A stretch of DNA of 64,000 nucleotides from UMGS1994 sp944386155 (GCA_963931085.1 OZ006973.1:186001-250000), one strand, 5' to 3'; numbered from the stretch's first letter, positions 53,455 through 62,435 are shown. Notes: generated by a model from the sequence alone, not told the origin. Translations and numbers: made by a program.

Positions 53455-53636
53455 GATGTTGGCACCTCCAATCATATTGTAACTATATTATAACATAAAA
53501 AAGAATAAGTAAAAACAAAATATAAAATATAAAATAAAAAATAAAATATATGATTTTATACACGAAAAATTTATTGAAAAAAATAATCATATATAGTAAG
53601 ATTATTTTAGAATTTTGTAGATTTAAGGAGGAAGTT

Positions 53637-56249
53637 ATGGATACTAAAAAACTAACTCAAAAATCATTAGAAGTAATAAAAGAAGCTCAAAATATAGCTA
53701 TAGAAAATCAAAATCAACAAATAGATGAGGAACATTTATTAGCCGCAATATTAAAGCCAAGAGATAATATAATTACAGAAATCATGATTAAACTGGGAAT
53801 AGATATTAAAGCAATAGAAATGTCCTTATACAACATTATAAGAGTAAAACCAAAAGTTATAGATAGTGCAAGAGAAACTAGTAAAATATATGTTTCACAA
53901 GAAGTAGACATAGCTTTGACTAAAGCTGAAAGTATATCACTTCAAATGGATGATCAATATGTTTCAATAGAACATTTAATGCTAGCTTTAATAGATAAAG
54001 CAAATGAAGAATTAAAGAAAATTTTTGAAGACTATGGAATAACATATAAAGAATTTGAAAAAGAAATATTAGAAATAAGAGGGGCAAGTAAAGTAAGAAG
54101 TAGAAATCCGGAAGGAACATATAATGTTCTTAAAAAATATGGTACAGACTTAGTAGAACTTGCAAAAAAACAAAAACTAGATCCTGTTATTGGAAGAGAT
54201 AAAGAAATAAGAGAAGTAATACAGATATTACTTAGAAAAACAAAGAATAATCCAGTATTAATAGGAGAGCCTGGTGTTGGAAAAACTGCGATAGCAGAAG
54301 AGCTTGCAAATAGAATAGTAAGAGGAGATGTACCAGAAGCTTTAAAAAAATGTAGGATTTTTTCTTTAGATATGGCTTCTCTTGTAGCAGGTTCAAAATT
54401 TAGAGGAGAGTTTGAAGAAAGATTAAAAGCAGTTTTAGATGAAATTGCTAAAAGCAAAGGAAATATCATATTATTCATAGATGAAATGCATACTATTGTT
54501 GGTGCAGGAAGAATTGATGGAGCAATGGATGCTGGAAATATATTAAAACCAAAATTAGCAAAAGGAGAACTTCATTGCATAGGGGCAACAACAATTAATG
54601 AATATAGAATGTACATAGAAAAAGATGAGGCTTTAGAAAGAAGATTTCAACCTATATATGTAGAAGAACCTACTGTAGAAGAAACAATAGCAATACTAAG
54701 AGGCTTAAAAGAAAGATATGAGATATTTCATCATGTAAAAATACAAGATAAAGCATTAATTAGTGCAGCTAAACTTTCAGATAGATATATATCAGATAGA
54801 TTTTTACCAGATAAGGCAATAGATCTTATTGATGAAGCTTGTGCAATGGTTAGAACAGAAATTGATTCAATGCCTATTGAATTAGATGATTTATCAAGAG
54901 AAATAATGCTTTTGGAAATAGAAGAAAAAGCAATGTCAAAAGATATGCAAGATGATACAGAAAAAGAAAATCCAGAACTAGAGAAAAAAAGAAAAAAGAT
55001 AGCAGAATTAAAAGAAAAGTTTCAAGGTATGAAACTACAATGGGAAAATGAGAAAAATGAAATAAATAAAATACAAAATTTAAAAGCTGAGATTGAAAAA
55101 GTCAATGCAAAGATAGCTGAACTTGAAAGAAAATATGAGCTTGAAAAAGTTGCAGAACTTAAATTTGGAAAACTTCCTGAACTTCAAAATAAATTAAAAG
55201 AAGAAGAACAAAAATCAGAAGAAGGTAGAAAAGAAGATAGTCATTTATTAAGAAACAAAGTAACAGAGGAAGAAATAGCAACTATCGTCGCAAAAAGGAC
55301 AGGTATTCCGATAGAAAAAATTGTTACAGAAGAAAGACAAAAAATATTAAATCTTAAAGATAGACTAAAAGAAAGTGTAATAGGGCAAGATGAAGCGGTA
55401 GAAAAAGTTTCAAATGCAATAATCAGATCAAGAGCAGGTATTCAAGACCCTAATAGACCTATAGGATCATTCTTATTTGTTGGACCTACTGGTGTCGGAA
55501 AAACTGAACTTGCAAAAGTAATTGCAAGAGAGTTATTTGATGATGAAAAAGCAATGATAAGATTTGATATGTCAGAATACATGGAAAAGTTCTCAGTAAG
55601 TAGACTAATTGGTGCTCCTCCAGGATATGTAGGATATGAAGAAGGGGGGCAACTTACAGAAGCTATTAGAAGAAGACCATACTCAGTTGTTCTTTTTGAT
55701 GAAATAGAAAAAGCACATAGTGATGTTTTTAATATTTTATTACAAATGCTTGATGATGGAAGAATAACAGATTCTAAAGGAAGATTAATTAATTGTAAAA
55801 ATACAATAATCATATTAACATCAAATATTGGTGCTGAAGAAATATTAGATAGTATAGATAATTCTGGGGAAATTACAGAAGATGTAAAAAATAAAGTAAA
55901 TGAATATATAAGACAAATTTTTAAACCTGAATTTATAAATAGATTGGATGATATTATAATTTATAAGCCATTAAATAAAGAAAGTCTAATGAAGATTTTT
56001 GATATTATGGTTCAGGATTTAAGAACAATATTAGAAGATAAAAAAGTTACTCTTACTGTGACAGATAAAGCAAAAGAACATATTATAGATGAAGCATATA
56101 GTCCTATATATGGTGCAAGACCATTAAGAAGAGTTATCCAAAATACATTAGAGAATAATATATCTAAACTTATTTTAGAAAAAGGTATTACTTCAAACTT
56201 AAACATAATAGTAGATTACGAAAATAATAACTTAGTATTAAAAGCATAA
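53637..56249 (+). CDS. clpB: ATP-dependent chaperone ClpB
   Basis: The 870-residue Hsp100 disaggregase has an N-domain with two Clp repeats, a first AAA+ module (GEPGVGKTAIAEE), a long coiled-coil M domain (about 400-530, with the ELKFGKLPELQNKL block typical of ClpB) and a second AAA+ module (GPTGVGKTELAK). No ClpP-binding loop is seen. The start is placed at MDTKKLTQKS after TTAAGGAGGAAGTT; the upstream in-frame extension has no ribosome site. I see no clear CtsR or CIRCE site. Confidence 0.94.
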   Translation: MDTKKLTQKSLEVIKEAQNIAIENQNQQIDEEHLLAAILKPRDNIITEIMIKLGIDIKAIEMSLYNIIRVKPKVIDSARETSKIYVSQEVDIALTKAESISLQMDDQYVSIEHLMLALIDKANEELKKIFEDYGITYKEFEKEILEIRGASKVRSRNPEGTYNVLKKYGTDLVELAKKQKLDPVIGRDKEIREVIQILLRKTKNNPVLIGEPGVGKTAIAEELANRIVRGDVPEALKKCRIFSLDMASLVAGSKFRGEFEERLKAVLDEIAKSKGNIILFIDEMHTIVGAGRIDGAMDAGNILKPKLAKGELHCIGATTINEYRMYIEKDEALERRFQPIYVEEPTVEETIAILRGLKERYEIFHHVKIQDKALISAAKLSDRYISDRFLPDKAIDLIDEACAMVRTEIDSMPIELDDLSREIMLLEIEEKAMSKDMQDDTEKENPELEKKRKKIAELKEKFQGMKLQWENEKNEINKIQNLKAEIEKVNAKIAELERKYELEKVAELKFGKLPELQNKLKEEEQKSEEGRKEDSHLLRNKVTEEEIATIVAKRTGIPIEKIVTEERQKILNLKDRLKESVIGQDEAVEKVSNAIIRSRAGIQDPNRPIGSFLFVGPTGVGKTELAKVIARELFDDEKAMIRFDMSEYMEKFSVSRLIGAPPGYVGYEEGGQLTEAIRRRPYSVVLFDEIEKAHSDVFNILLQMLDDGRITDSKGRLINCKNTIIILTSNIGAEEILDSIDNSGEITEDVKNKVNEYIRQIFKPEFINRLDDIIIYKPLNKESLMKIFDIMVQDLRTILEDKKVTLTVTDKAKEHIIDEAYSPIYGARPLRRVIQNTLENNISKLILEKGITSNLNIIVDYENNNLVLKA

Positions 56250-56282
56250 ATAAATTATTTTAAAATAGACGCGGAGGATAAA

Positions 56283-57224
56283 ATGAAAAATAATATTAAA
56301 AAAATTGCTCTTCTTATAATACTAATGAGCATAATTAGTTTATTTAATGTAAAACCTGCTTTTGCAGATGTAGGAGATTTTGAAACTTATAGTTCAGATA
56401 GCTTTGGAGGAAGTAGCTTTTCTAGTTCAAGCTGGGATTCTGATTGGGGTTCAGATAGCGATTGGGATTATGGAGGATATAGTTCATCAGGATCTATTGA
56501 TATAATACCAATATTTTTTGGTAATGGTGGAATTATAACTTTTATGATAATAGCGATAATAGTGATTTTTATAATTTATAAGAAAGGAAATATAAAACCA
56601 AGAAGAAATCCTTATAGAAGACCAAGAAGTGTTCCTGATAATCAAACTGTATTAGAAGAAACAGTAGAAACATTAGTACAAAATGTAGATCCAATGTTTA
56701 ATAAAGAAGAATTTTTATCATGGGCAAGAGATTTATTTATTAAACTTCAATACGCTTGGGCTGATAGAGACTGGTCAGCAATAAGATGTTTTGAGACTAA
56801 TGAATTATATGAACAACATTCTACACAACTTAAAAGATATATAGAAAATAAGCAGATAAATAAGATAGAAAGAGTAAGTGTTAATTGGGCAAAATTATAT
56901 AAATTTGACATTAAAGGAGATAAAGAACATTTATCTATATTATTAAATTCTAAAATGATTGATTATATTATAGATGAAACTACAAGTGAAATTATTCAAG
57001 GAGATAATAAAACTAATAGAATTAATACATATAAATTAACTTTCGTAAGAAAAAAAGGAACTTTAACAAAACCTGGAGAAACTACAGTAAATACAACAAA
57101 TTGTCCAAACTGTGGAGCTCCAACACAAATTACATCAGCTGGTGAATGTCCTTATTGTGGTAGCATAATTACAACAGGAGATTTTAGCTGGGTATTAGAG
57201 AATTTGGAAAGAGCACAGTTTTAG
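56283..57224 (+). CDS. Tim44-like domain membrane protein with C-terminal zinc ribbon (copy 1)
   Basis: The 313-residue protein has a signal-like N-terminus ending AFADVGDFETY, a Ser/Trp/Asp-rich low-complexity segment, one membrane helix (about 78-100), a Tim44-like domain (about 130-270) and a zinc ribbon (CPNCG...CPYCG). The next gene is a paralogue and the third encodes an SPFH protein. This resembles the Bacillus ydjG-ydjH-ydjI group linked to PspA membrane-stress defence (from memory). ATG follows ACGCGGAGGATAAA. Confidence 0.85.
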   Translation: MKNNIKKIALLIILMSIISLFNVKPAFADVGDFETYSSDSFGGSSFSSSSWDSDWGSDSDWDYGGYSSSGSIDIIPIFFGNGGIITFMIIAIIVIFIIYKKGNIKPRRNPYRRPRSVPDNQTVLEETVETLVQNVDPMFNKEEFLSWARDLFIKLQYAWADRDWSAIRCFETNELYEQHSTQLKRYIENKQINKIERVSVNWAKLYKFDIKGDKEHLSILLNSKMIDYIIDETTSEIIQGDNKTNRINTYKLTFVRKKGTLTKPGETTVNTTNCPNCGAPTQITSAGECPYCGSIITTGDFSWVLENLERAQF

Positions 57225-57278
57225 AAAAGATAAAAGATAATAAATAATACATAATATGTAAGAAATAGAGATTTTAAT

Positions 57279-58277
57279 ATGAAAAATAATAATAAAAAAA
57301 ATAATAATATTTTTATATTAACATTAGTTAGAATAATATTTTTAAGTTTTATAATTAGTATTATATTTATAAGTTATTCATTTGCAGATGTTGGTGATTT
57401 TGAAACTTATGATGATAGTTCAAGTTGGTATGATGGATTATCTAGCAGTTCTTCTAGTAGTTCTATTTGGGATAGTTCTATAGATTCTGATGGTACAGAA
57501 GAAGTAGTTGGTGGAGGTCTTGCATATTTAATACTTGTTATAGTTAAGATTTTTACAATGGGTTCAGATCCAAATGCAAATACTCTTCCAATTGTGATTT
57601 TTATAATATGTGTTTTTTCAGGATTACTTATATTAAGAATTGTTAGAAATAGACCTGAAAAAATAAAAACCTATGTAGAAAAAGATAATAAAGAATTAGA
57701 AGTAGATGAATATAAAATCGAAAATCAAATAAAACAAATTGACCCAGATTTTAGTAGAGTTGAGATGTTAAAATGGGCTGCTGATCTATATGAAAAATTA
57801 CAAGAAGCATGGACTGCAAGAGATTTTTCAAGTATCAGATTTTTTGAAACAAATGAGCTATATAATCAACATTCAATGCAACTTAAAAGATATATAGATA
57901 ACAAACAAATAAATATAATAGAAAATCTAGAAATTAATTATATTAAGTTATATGAGTTTACACAAATAGGAGATAAAGATGTTCTTACTATTATATTGAA
58001 TTCTACAAAAATAGATTATATAATAAACGAAGATACAGAAGAAGTTTTACAAGGAGATATGTATACAAAAAGGAAAAATACATATAAATTGACTTTTATT
58101 AGAAAAACTGGAACGAAAACGAATAAGGGACAAACAACGGTTAATATAACAAATTGCCCAAATTGTAATGCACCAGTAAAAATTGGTAGTACAGGTCAAT
58201 GTCCATATTGTAAAACGATTATAACTACAGGAGAATTTAATTGGGTACTATTAAATCTAGAACCATTAAATAAATAA
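57279..58277 (+). CDS. Tim44-like domain membrane protein with C-terminal zinc ribbon (copy 2)
   Basis: The 332-residue paralogue of the preceding protein shares the FADVGDFETY junction, the Ser-rich segment, the membrane helix, the Tim44-like core (FFETNELYNQHSMQLKRYID) and the CPNCN...CPYCK ribbon. Tandem duplication is evident, but the sequences have diverged clearly, so the pair is old. It is probably one membrane complex with the SPFH protein encoded 14 bases downstream. Confidence 0.85.
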   Translation: MKNNNKKNNNIFILTLVRIIFLSFIISIIFISYSFADVGDFETYDDSSSWYDGLSSSSSSSSIWDSSIDSDGTEEVVGGGLAYLILVIVKIFTMGSDPNANTLPIVIFIICVFSGLLILRIVRNRPEKIKTYVEKDNKELEVDEYKIENQIKQIDPDFSRVEMLKWAADLYEKLQEAWTARDFSSIRFFETNELYNQHSMQLKRYIDNKQINIIENLEINYIKLYEFTQIGDKDVLTIILNSTKIDYIINEDTEEVLQGDMYTKRKNTYKLTFIRKTGTKTNKGQTTVNITNCPNCNAPVKIGSTGQCPYCKTIITTGEFNWVLLNLEPLNK

Positions 58278-58291
58278 AAGGAGGAAATTTT

Positions 58292-59503
58292 ATGGGATTA
58301 TTTAAAGCAGCAAAAGAAGCTATCGGAACAACAATGCATGATCAATGGAAAGACATTATCTCATGTGAGAATATGACAAATGATGTTCTTATGATGAGAA
58401 AAACAACTGATACAGGAGAAATTACTAAAAAAAGTATTATAAGGGTTTTACCAGGCCAATGTGCAGTAATTATCCAAAATGGTAAAGTTTTAGATGCAAC
58501 TGCAGAAGAAGGAGATTATTTATTTGATGAATCTTTAACACCATCTTTCTTTGCAGGAAACTTTGGTGCAGTATTTAAAGATATGTGGCAAAGATTTACT
58601 TTTGGTGGGGGAACACCTAATAAACAAGCAGTATATTTCTTTAATTTAAAGGAAATTATGGATAATAAATTTGGAACAGCAACACCAATACCTTATCAAG
58701 ATTGGTCTCATCCAATTCCAAACCAAATGACAGGAGGAGTTTCACCTTTAGCCGTTAAAGTAAAATGTTATGGTAAATATACATTTAAAATAACAGATCC
58801 AGCATTATTCTTAAGAGAGATTGCTGGAACTGCAGAAAAATATACAAAAGAAGAAATTGAAGATCAAATGAGAAGTGAAGTAATTGCTGTATTCCAAAAT
58901 GTGTTAAATGAACTTGGAACAGAAGAACACAAAATACCAGTACTAGAACTTCCAAGTCAAACTGATGAAATAAAAGAAATGATGGATCAAAAAGTTTTTG
59001 ATGAACCAATTAGAAAAAGAGGAATTAGTATATTAGTATTTGCAGTTGAATCAGTTACATTAGATGAAGAATCAGAAAAATATATTCAAGATTACTTATT
59101 CAGTTCAAATGCAAACTTACAACAAGGAAGACTTACAGATGCATATGCAGAAGCTGTTAAGGCTGCTGCAGCAAATAAAGCAGGATCTATTAATGGATTT
59201 ATGGGAATTGGTATGATGAATATGGCAGGTAATGGATTTTTAGGCAACATGAATCAAAACATTGCAAACAACTCAAATAATGGACAAAATCAAGTAAATG
59301 CAGCAGTGGGAGTAGGAGCTACTGCTACTCAAAAAACTTCAGAAGACACATGGAAATGTTCTAAGTGCGGAACAGTAAATACAGGAAAGTTCTGCCAAGA
59401 ATGTGGAGCTAAAAAAGAAGAAGGTAAAGTTTGCCCTAAATGTGGAAGTAAAGTGGAAAGTAATCAAAAATTTTGCCCAGAATGTGGAGAAAAATTACAA
59501 TAA
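58292..59503 (+). CDS. SPFH-domain protein with two C-terminal zinc ribbons (YdjI-like)
   Basis: The 403-residue protein has an SPFH/prohibitin-like domain (about 25-280; VLPGQCAVIIQNGKV, KCYGKYTFKITDPALFLREI) of the type annotated as virion core protein/YdjI, a Gly/Met/Asn-rich linker, and two zinc ribbons (CSKCG...CQECG and CPKCG...CPECG). It lacks a membrane helix, so it is probably recruited by the two Tim44-like membrane proteins. ATG follows AAAGGAGGAAATTTT. Confidence 0.9.
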   Translation: MGLFKAAKEAIGTTMHDQWKDIISCENMTNDVLMMRKTTDTGEITKKSIIRVLPGQCAVIIQNGKVLDATAEEGDYLFDESLTPSFFAGNFGAVFKDMWQRFTFGGGTPNKQAVYFFNLKEIMDNKFGTATPIPYQDWSHPIPNQMTGGVSPLAVKVKCYGKYTFKITDPALFLREIAGTAEKYTKEEIEDQMRSEVIAVFQNVLNELGTEEHKIPVLELPSQTDEIKEMMDQKVFDEPIRKRGISILVFAVESVTLDEESEKYIQDYLFSSNANLQQGRLTDAYAEAVKAAAANKAGSINGFMGIGMMNMAGNGFLGNMNQNIANNSNNGQNQVNAAVGVGATATQKTSEDTWKCSKCGTVNTGKFCQECGAKKEEGKVCPKCGSKVESNQKFCPECGEKLQ

Positions 59504-59580
59504 TATTTATTCTGTTAGTAAATCATAAAAAATAAATGATTAATAATAAATAGAAAAAATAAAAGTAAAAATAAATAGTA

Positions 59581-59620
59581 AAAAAGATAATCAGTTTTTT
59601 ATATACCGATTATCTTTTTT
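59581..59620. terminator. Bidirectional terminator
   Basis: AAAAAGATAATC (59581-59592) pairs with GATTATCTTTTT (59608-59619) between the SPFH gene and the convergent PH-domain gene. Confidence 0.8.
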
Positions 59621-59647
59621 ATTGTGATAAATATAAATAATTATAAA

Positions 59648-60001
59648 TTACATATCTAAAAATTCATTAGCGTTAACTTTTCTATTAGTTCTTTCTTCAT
59701 CTACTTTAGAAGAAAGTAAATCTTTTACTTTTAATGGATCTTTAACACTAATTATATCAAATTCAGGATTTGATCTATCTCCAGAGCAAACATGAACAGT
59801 ACCAACATTAAATATACGTTGAAAGAAAGAACGTTTTAATGTAACATCTACTATTCTGTATAGCCAAATTTCTTCTTGAGTTCTATTTAATATACCAAAA
59901 TCACATAATAGCTTTTCTTGGGTTAATGTATATGTTGTAAAAGATATTGGTAGTCCAAAGATTGGTCTTTTTTTATCTTTCCATAATATTTTATCTTCCA
60001 T
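59648..60001 (-). CDS. Bacterial PH-domain protein (YdbS/YdbT-like)
   Basis: The 117-residue soluble protein matches the bPH_2 (DUF304) domain: TYTLTQEKLLCDFGILNRTQEEIWLYRIVDV followed by FNVGTVHV and a C-terminal helix. It lacks the membrane helices of YdbS and YdbT. ATG at 60001 lies in the ribosome-site context GGAGGAAATT; a TTG four codons upstream overlaps that site. Confidence 0.85.
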   Translation of the reverse strand: MEDKILWKDKKRPIFGLPISFTTYTLTQEKLLCDFGILNRTQEEIWLYRIVDVTLKRSFFQRIFNVGTVHVCSGDRSNPEFDIISVKDPLKVKDLLSSKVDEERTNRKVNANEFLDM

Positions 60002-60165
60002 AATTTCCTCCAAAATTCTTAATACTAACTAAAATTAGTATACCAAAAAATAAAATATAATACAACATTATTTAAAATTACAAACAAAAAAACAAAAAAT
60101 ATACAAAAAATATTAAATTTTAAGATTACAAAATTATTATAAAATGAAAAAATCATAAAAAAAGC

Positions 60166-60194
60166 TTGCAATTACTTTTTTTATATATTAAAAT
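60166..60194 (+). promoter_or_regulatory. Promoter of the mra operon
   Basis: TTGCAA (60166-60171) and TAAAAT (60189-60194) have a 17-base spacer. The expected transcription start falls at the MraZ boxes. Confidence 0.65.
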
Positions 60195-60200
60195 CTAATC

Positions 60201-60226
60201 AAGTGGAGAGATGTGGTTAAAAGTGG
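60201..60226 (+). promoter_or_regulatory. MraZ operator: three GTGG boxes at 10-base spacing
   Basis: AAGTGG (60201-60206), ATGTGG (60211-60216) and AAGTGG (60221-60226) repeat at an exact 10-base period just downstream of the promoter. This is the pattern of MraZ-binding sites, so MraZ probably represses its own operon. Confidence 0.75.
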
Positions 60227-60251
60227 TTTGTTTTGTAAAGGAGTGAAAAGG

Positions 60252-60680
60252 ATGTTAATTGGCGAGTTTGAGCATTCATTAGATGCCAAAGGAAGATTAA
60301 TAATGCCAGCTAAACTAAGAGAAGACATAGGAGAGAGATTTGTTGTTACAAAAGGTTTAGATGGGTGCCTTTTTGCGTTTTCACTTACAGAATGGACAAA
60401 TTTTGAAGAAAAATTAAAAACATTACCACTTTCTAATAAGAATTCTAGAGAATTTACTAGATTTTTCTTATCTGGAGCCACAGAGTGTGAAATAGACAAA
60501 CAAGGTAGATTTCTTATACCAAATAATTTAAGACAAGTAGCTAATCTTGAAAAAGAAGTAATAATAATTGGTGTAGGAACAAGGATTGAAATTTGGAATA
60601 AGGACAAATGGAAATCTTACAGTAATGACAGTATTTCAGTAGAAGATATTGCTGAAAACATGACTATGCTTGGTATATAA
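60252..60680 (+). CDS. mraZ: Transcriptional regulator MraZ
   Basis: The 142-residue protein has two SpoVT/AbrB-like halves, with the DxKGR motifs in HSLDAKGRLIMP and EIDKQGRFLIP. It forms a ring that binds the repeat boxes upstream. The start at 60252 follows AAAGGAG by eight bases; an in-frame upstream extension of 13 residues is not conserved. Confidence 0.96.
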   Translation: MLIGEFEHSLDAKGRLIMPAKLREDIGERFVVTKGLDGCLFAFSLTEWTNFEEKLKTLPLSNKNSREFTRFFLSGATECEIDKQGRFLIPNNLRQVANLEKEVIIIGVGTRIEIWNKDKWKSYSNDSISVEDIAENMTMLGI

Positions 60681-60863
60681 CTTGAAAAAGTTTATATAAA
60701 ATACAAAAGATAAATTTTTATAAGATACAAAAGATAAAATGGCTTTTAAGCCATCTACAAAAGAAACCAAAAACTACAAAAGAATTAACAAAAATTGATT
60801 TGCAAAAGAAAAAACTTATGCAAACAAAAGAAAATTGTAAAAGTACAAAAGACAAGAGAAGAG

Positions 60864-60901
60864 TACTAAATAGTTGGTAGTAAAATGCCAACTATTTAGT
60901 A
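60864..60901 (+). promoter_or_regulatory. 14-bp hairpin between mraZ and rsmH
   Basis: TACTAAATAGTTGG (60864-60877) pairs perfectly with CCAACTATTTAGTA (60888-60901). No T run follows. It may modulate read-through or mRNA stability between mraZ and rsmH. The rest of the 250-base gap is A-rich with repeated ACAAAAGA-type words. Confidence 0.55.
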
Positions 60902-60930
60902 TACGAATTTTAATTGAGGTGCTATTTATA

Positions 60931-61864
60931 TTGGAATTTAAACATAAACCAGTATTGCTAAATGAATGCATAAAAGGTTTAGAAATAAAACCAAATGGAA
61001 TATATATAGATGGTACTTTACGGTGGAGCAGGACACAGCTATGAAATTGTAAAGCATCTATCTAAAGAAGGGCTTCTTATAGGAATTGATAGAGATGAAG
61101 AAGCTATTTTGGCTGCAAAAGAGAAGCTAAAAGATTTTGAAAATGTAATTTACTATCATGGAAACCATGATGATATAAAAAATATTTTAGAAGAATTAAA
61201 TATAGATAAAGTAGATGGTATCTTATTAGATCTTGGTGTGTCATCATATCAGTTAGATGAAAGAAATAGAGGTTTTAGCTACTTAGGAGAAGCTGATCTT
61301 GATATGAGAATGGATAGAAATCAAGATTTAGATGCTAAAAAAATAGTTAATACATATTCAGAAGATGAACTTTCAAGAATATTTTTTGAATATGGCGAAG
61401 AAAAATTCTCAAAGAAAATTGCAAGAAAGATTGTAGAAGAGAGAAAGAAAAAAGAAATTAGTACTACAAAAGAGTTAGTAGAAATAATAGAAAACTCTCT
61501 TCCAGGATGGAGTAAGAATAGAGATTCACATCCAGCAAAAAGGGTTTTTCAAGCGATAAGAATTGAAGTAAATAATGAAATTAAGCCATTATACGATACT
61601 GTCAGAAATTCAATAGATTGTTTAAGACAAGGTGGAAGACTTTGTATAATAACATTTCATTCTTTAGAAGATAGAGCAGTAAAAAATGCATATATAGATG
61701 CAGAAGGAAGATGTACATGTCCTCCTGATTTACCTTATTGCATATGCAATTATAAAAGTGAAGGAAAAATAATAACCAAAAAACCAATATACCCAACAGA
61801 TGAGGAACAAGCAGAAAACAGTAGAAGTAAAAGCGCAAAACTTAGAATATTTGAAAAGAAATAG
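60931..61864 (+). CDS. rsmH: 16S rRNA (cytosine1402-N4) methyltransferase with a +1 frameshift site at CGG
   Basis: Joining 60931-61020 and 61022-61864 gives a complete 310-residue RsmH (MraW) from a TTG start after GAGGTG: FKHKPVLLNECIKGL, SAM motif DGTLGGAGHS, GILLDLGVSSYQLD, GFSY, HPAKRVFQAIRIEVN and ITFHSLEDR. An extra C at 61021 makes the zero frame read TTA CGG TGG and stop six codons later (TGA at 61039-61041), deleting the whole enzyme. CGGT as Gly restores the first glycine of the SAM-binding loop. RsmH modifies the P-site region of the ribosome. The gene sits in its normal mraZ-rsmH-ftsL-pbp order. Confidence 0.88.
61021..61023 (+). other. In-frame CGG, candidate CGGT=Gly site in rsmH
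   Basis: The zero frame is GGT ACT TTA CGG TGG AGC AGG ACA CAG CTA TGA. Skipping the C gives GGT ACT TTA GGT GGA GCA GGA CAC (GTLGGAGH), the universally conserved RsmH motif. Confidence 0.85.
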
Positions 61865-61880
61865 TGGGGTGATATGATTT

Positions 61881-62390
61881 ATGGGAATGCCGTATAGGTA
61901 TCAATATGATACTAGTCCAAAAAAATTAAAACCTGAATATAGAAGGAAAAATAAAGAATATCCGAAAAAATCAACAGTATATAAAGAAAAAGAGAACAAA
62001 AACCATAAAGAGAACAAGAAAGAGGAAATGCAAGAGATAAAGAAAAAAGCAAAAATTATTTTTTATGTATTAGCAACATTTGCTATTGTTTTCACAATTA
62101 GTTATAGAAATTCTTTAATAGATGAAGCTTATTCTAAGACTGAATCTTTAAAAAATGAATATTCTAAAATAGAAAAAGAAAATGAGCAAATTGAAGTAAG
62201 CATAGATAATAGTTTAAATTTTAATAATATAGAACAAACAGCAAAAGAACTTCTTGGAATGACAAAATTATCAGGAAAGCAAACAGTATATATTCATTTG
62301 CCAAAACAAGATTATATTGAAAGCAAGTCTGAAAAAGTAGAAACTAAAAATGATGACAACATTATAAATAAAATATTAAATATGTTTTAA
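61881..62390 (+). CDS. ftsL: FtsL/DivIC-like cell division protein
   Basis: The 169-residue single-pass protein has a basic cytoplasmic N-terminus, one helix (about 55-75) and a short coiled coil (TESLKNEYSKIEKENEQIEV), with a late ELLGMTKLSGKQTVYIHLP segment typical of septum proteins in this position. Sequence is poorly conserved in the family, so the call rests mainly on topology and position between rsmH and pbp. ATG follows GGGGTGAT by seven bases. Confidence 0.8.
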   Translation: MGMPYRYQYDTSPKKLKPEYRRKNKEYPKKSTVYKEKENKNHKENKKEEMQEIKKKAKIIFYVLATFAIVFTISYRNSLIDEAYSKTESLKNEYSKIEKENEQIEVSIDNSLNFNNIEQTAKELLGMTKLSGKQTVYIHLPKQDYIESKSEKVETKNDDNIINKILNMF

Positions 62391-62435
62391 ATCACAATAC
62401 TAGAAGTAAAAAAATAAGTATTGTGATTTTTTTGT
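62389..62435 (+). terminator. Terminator between ftsL and the PBP gene
   Basis: AAATCACAATACT (62389-62401) pairs with AGTATTGTGATTT (62417-62429), followed by a T run. It suggests that the PBP gene also has its own promoter. Confidence 0.8.

Noticed and set aside
61015..61041. prfB-like programmed frameshift (slippery codon, internal Shine-Dalgarno, stop)
   Set aside because: No conserved upstream purine-rich site or slippery P-site codon is shared by the six sites, and the zero-frame stop lies at variable distance. Only CGG plus the next base is common.
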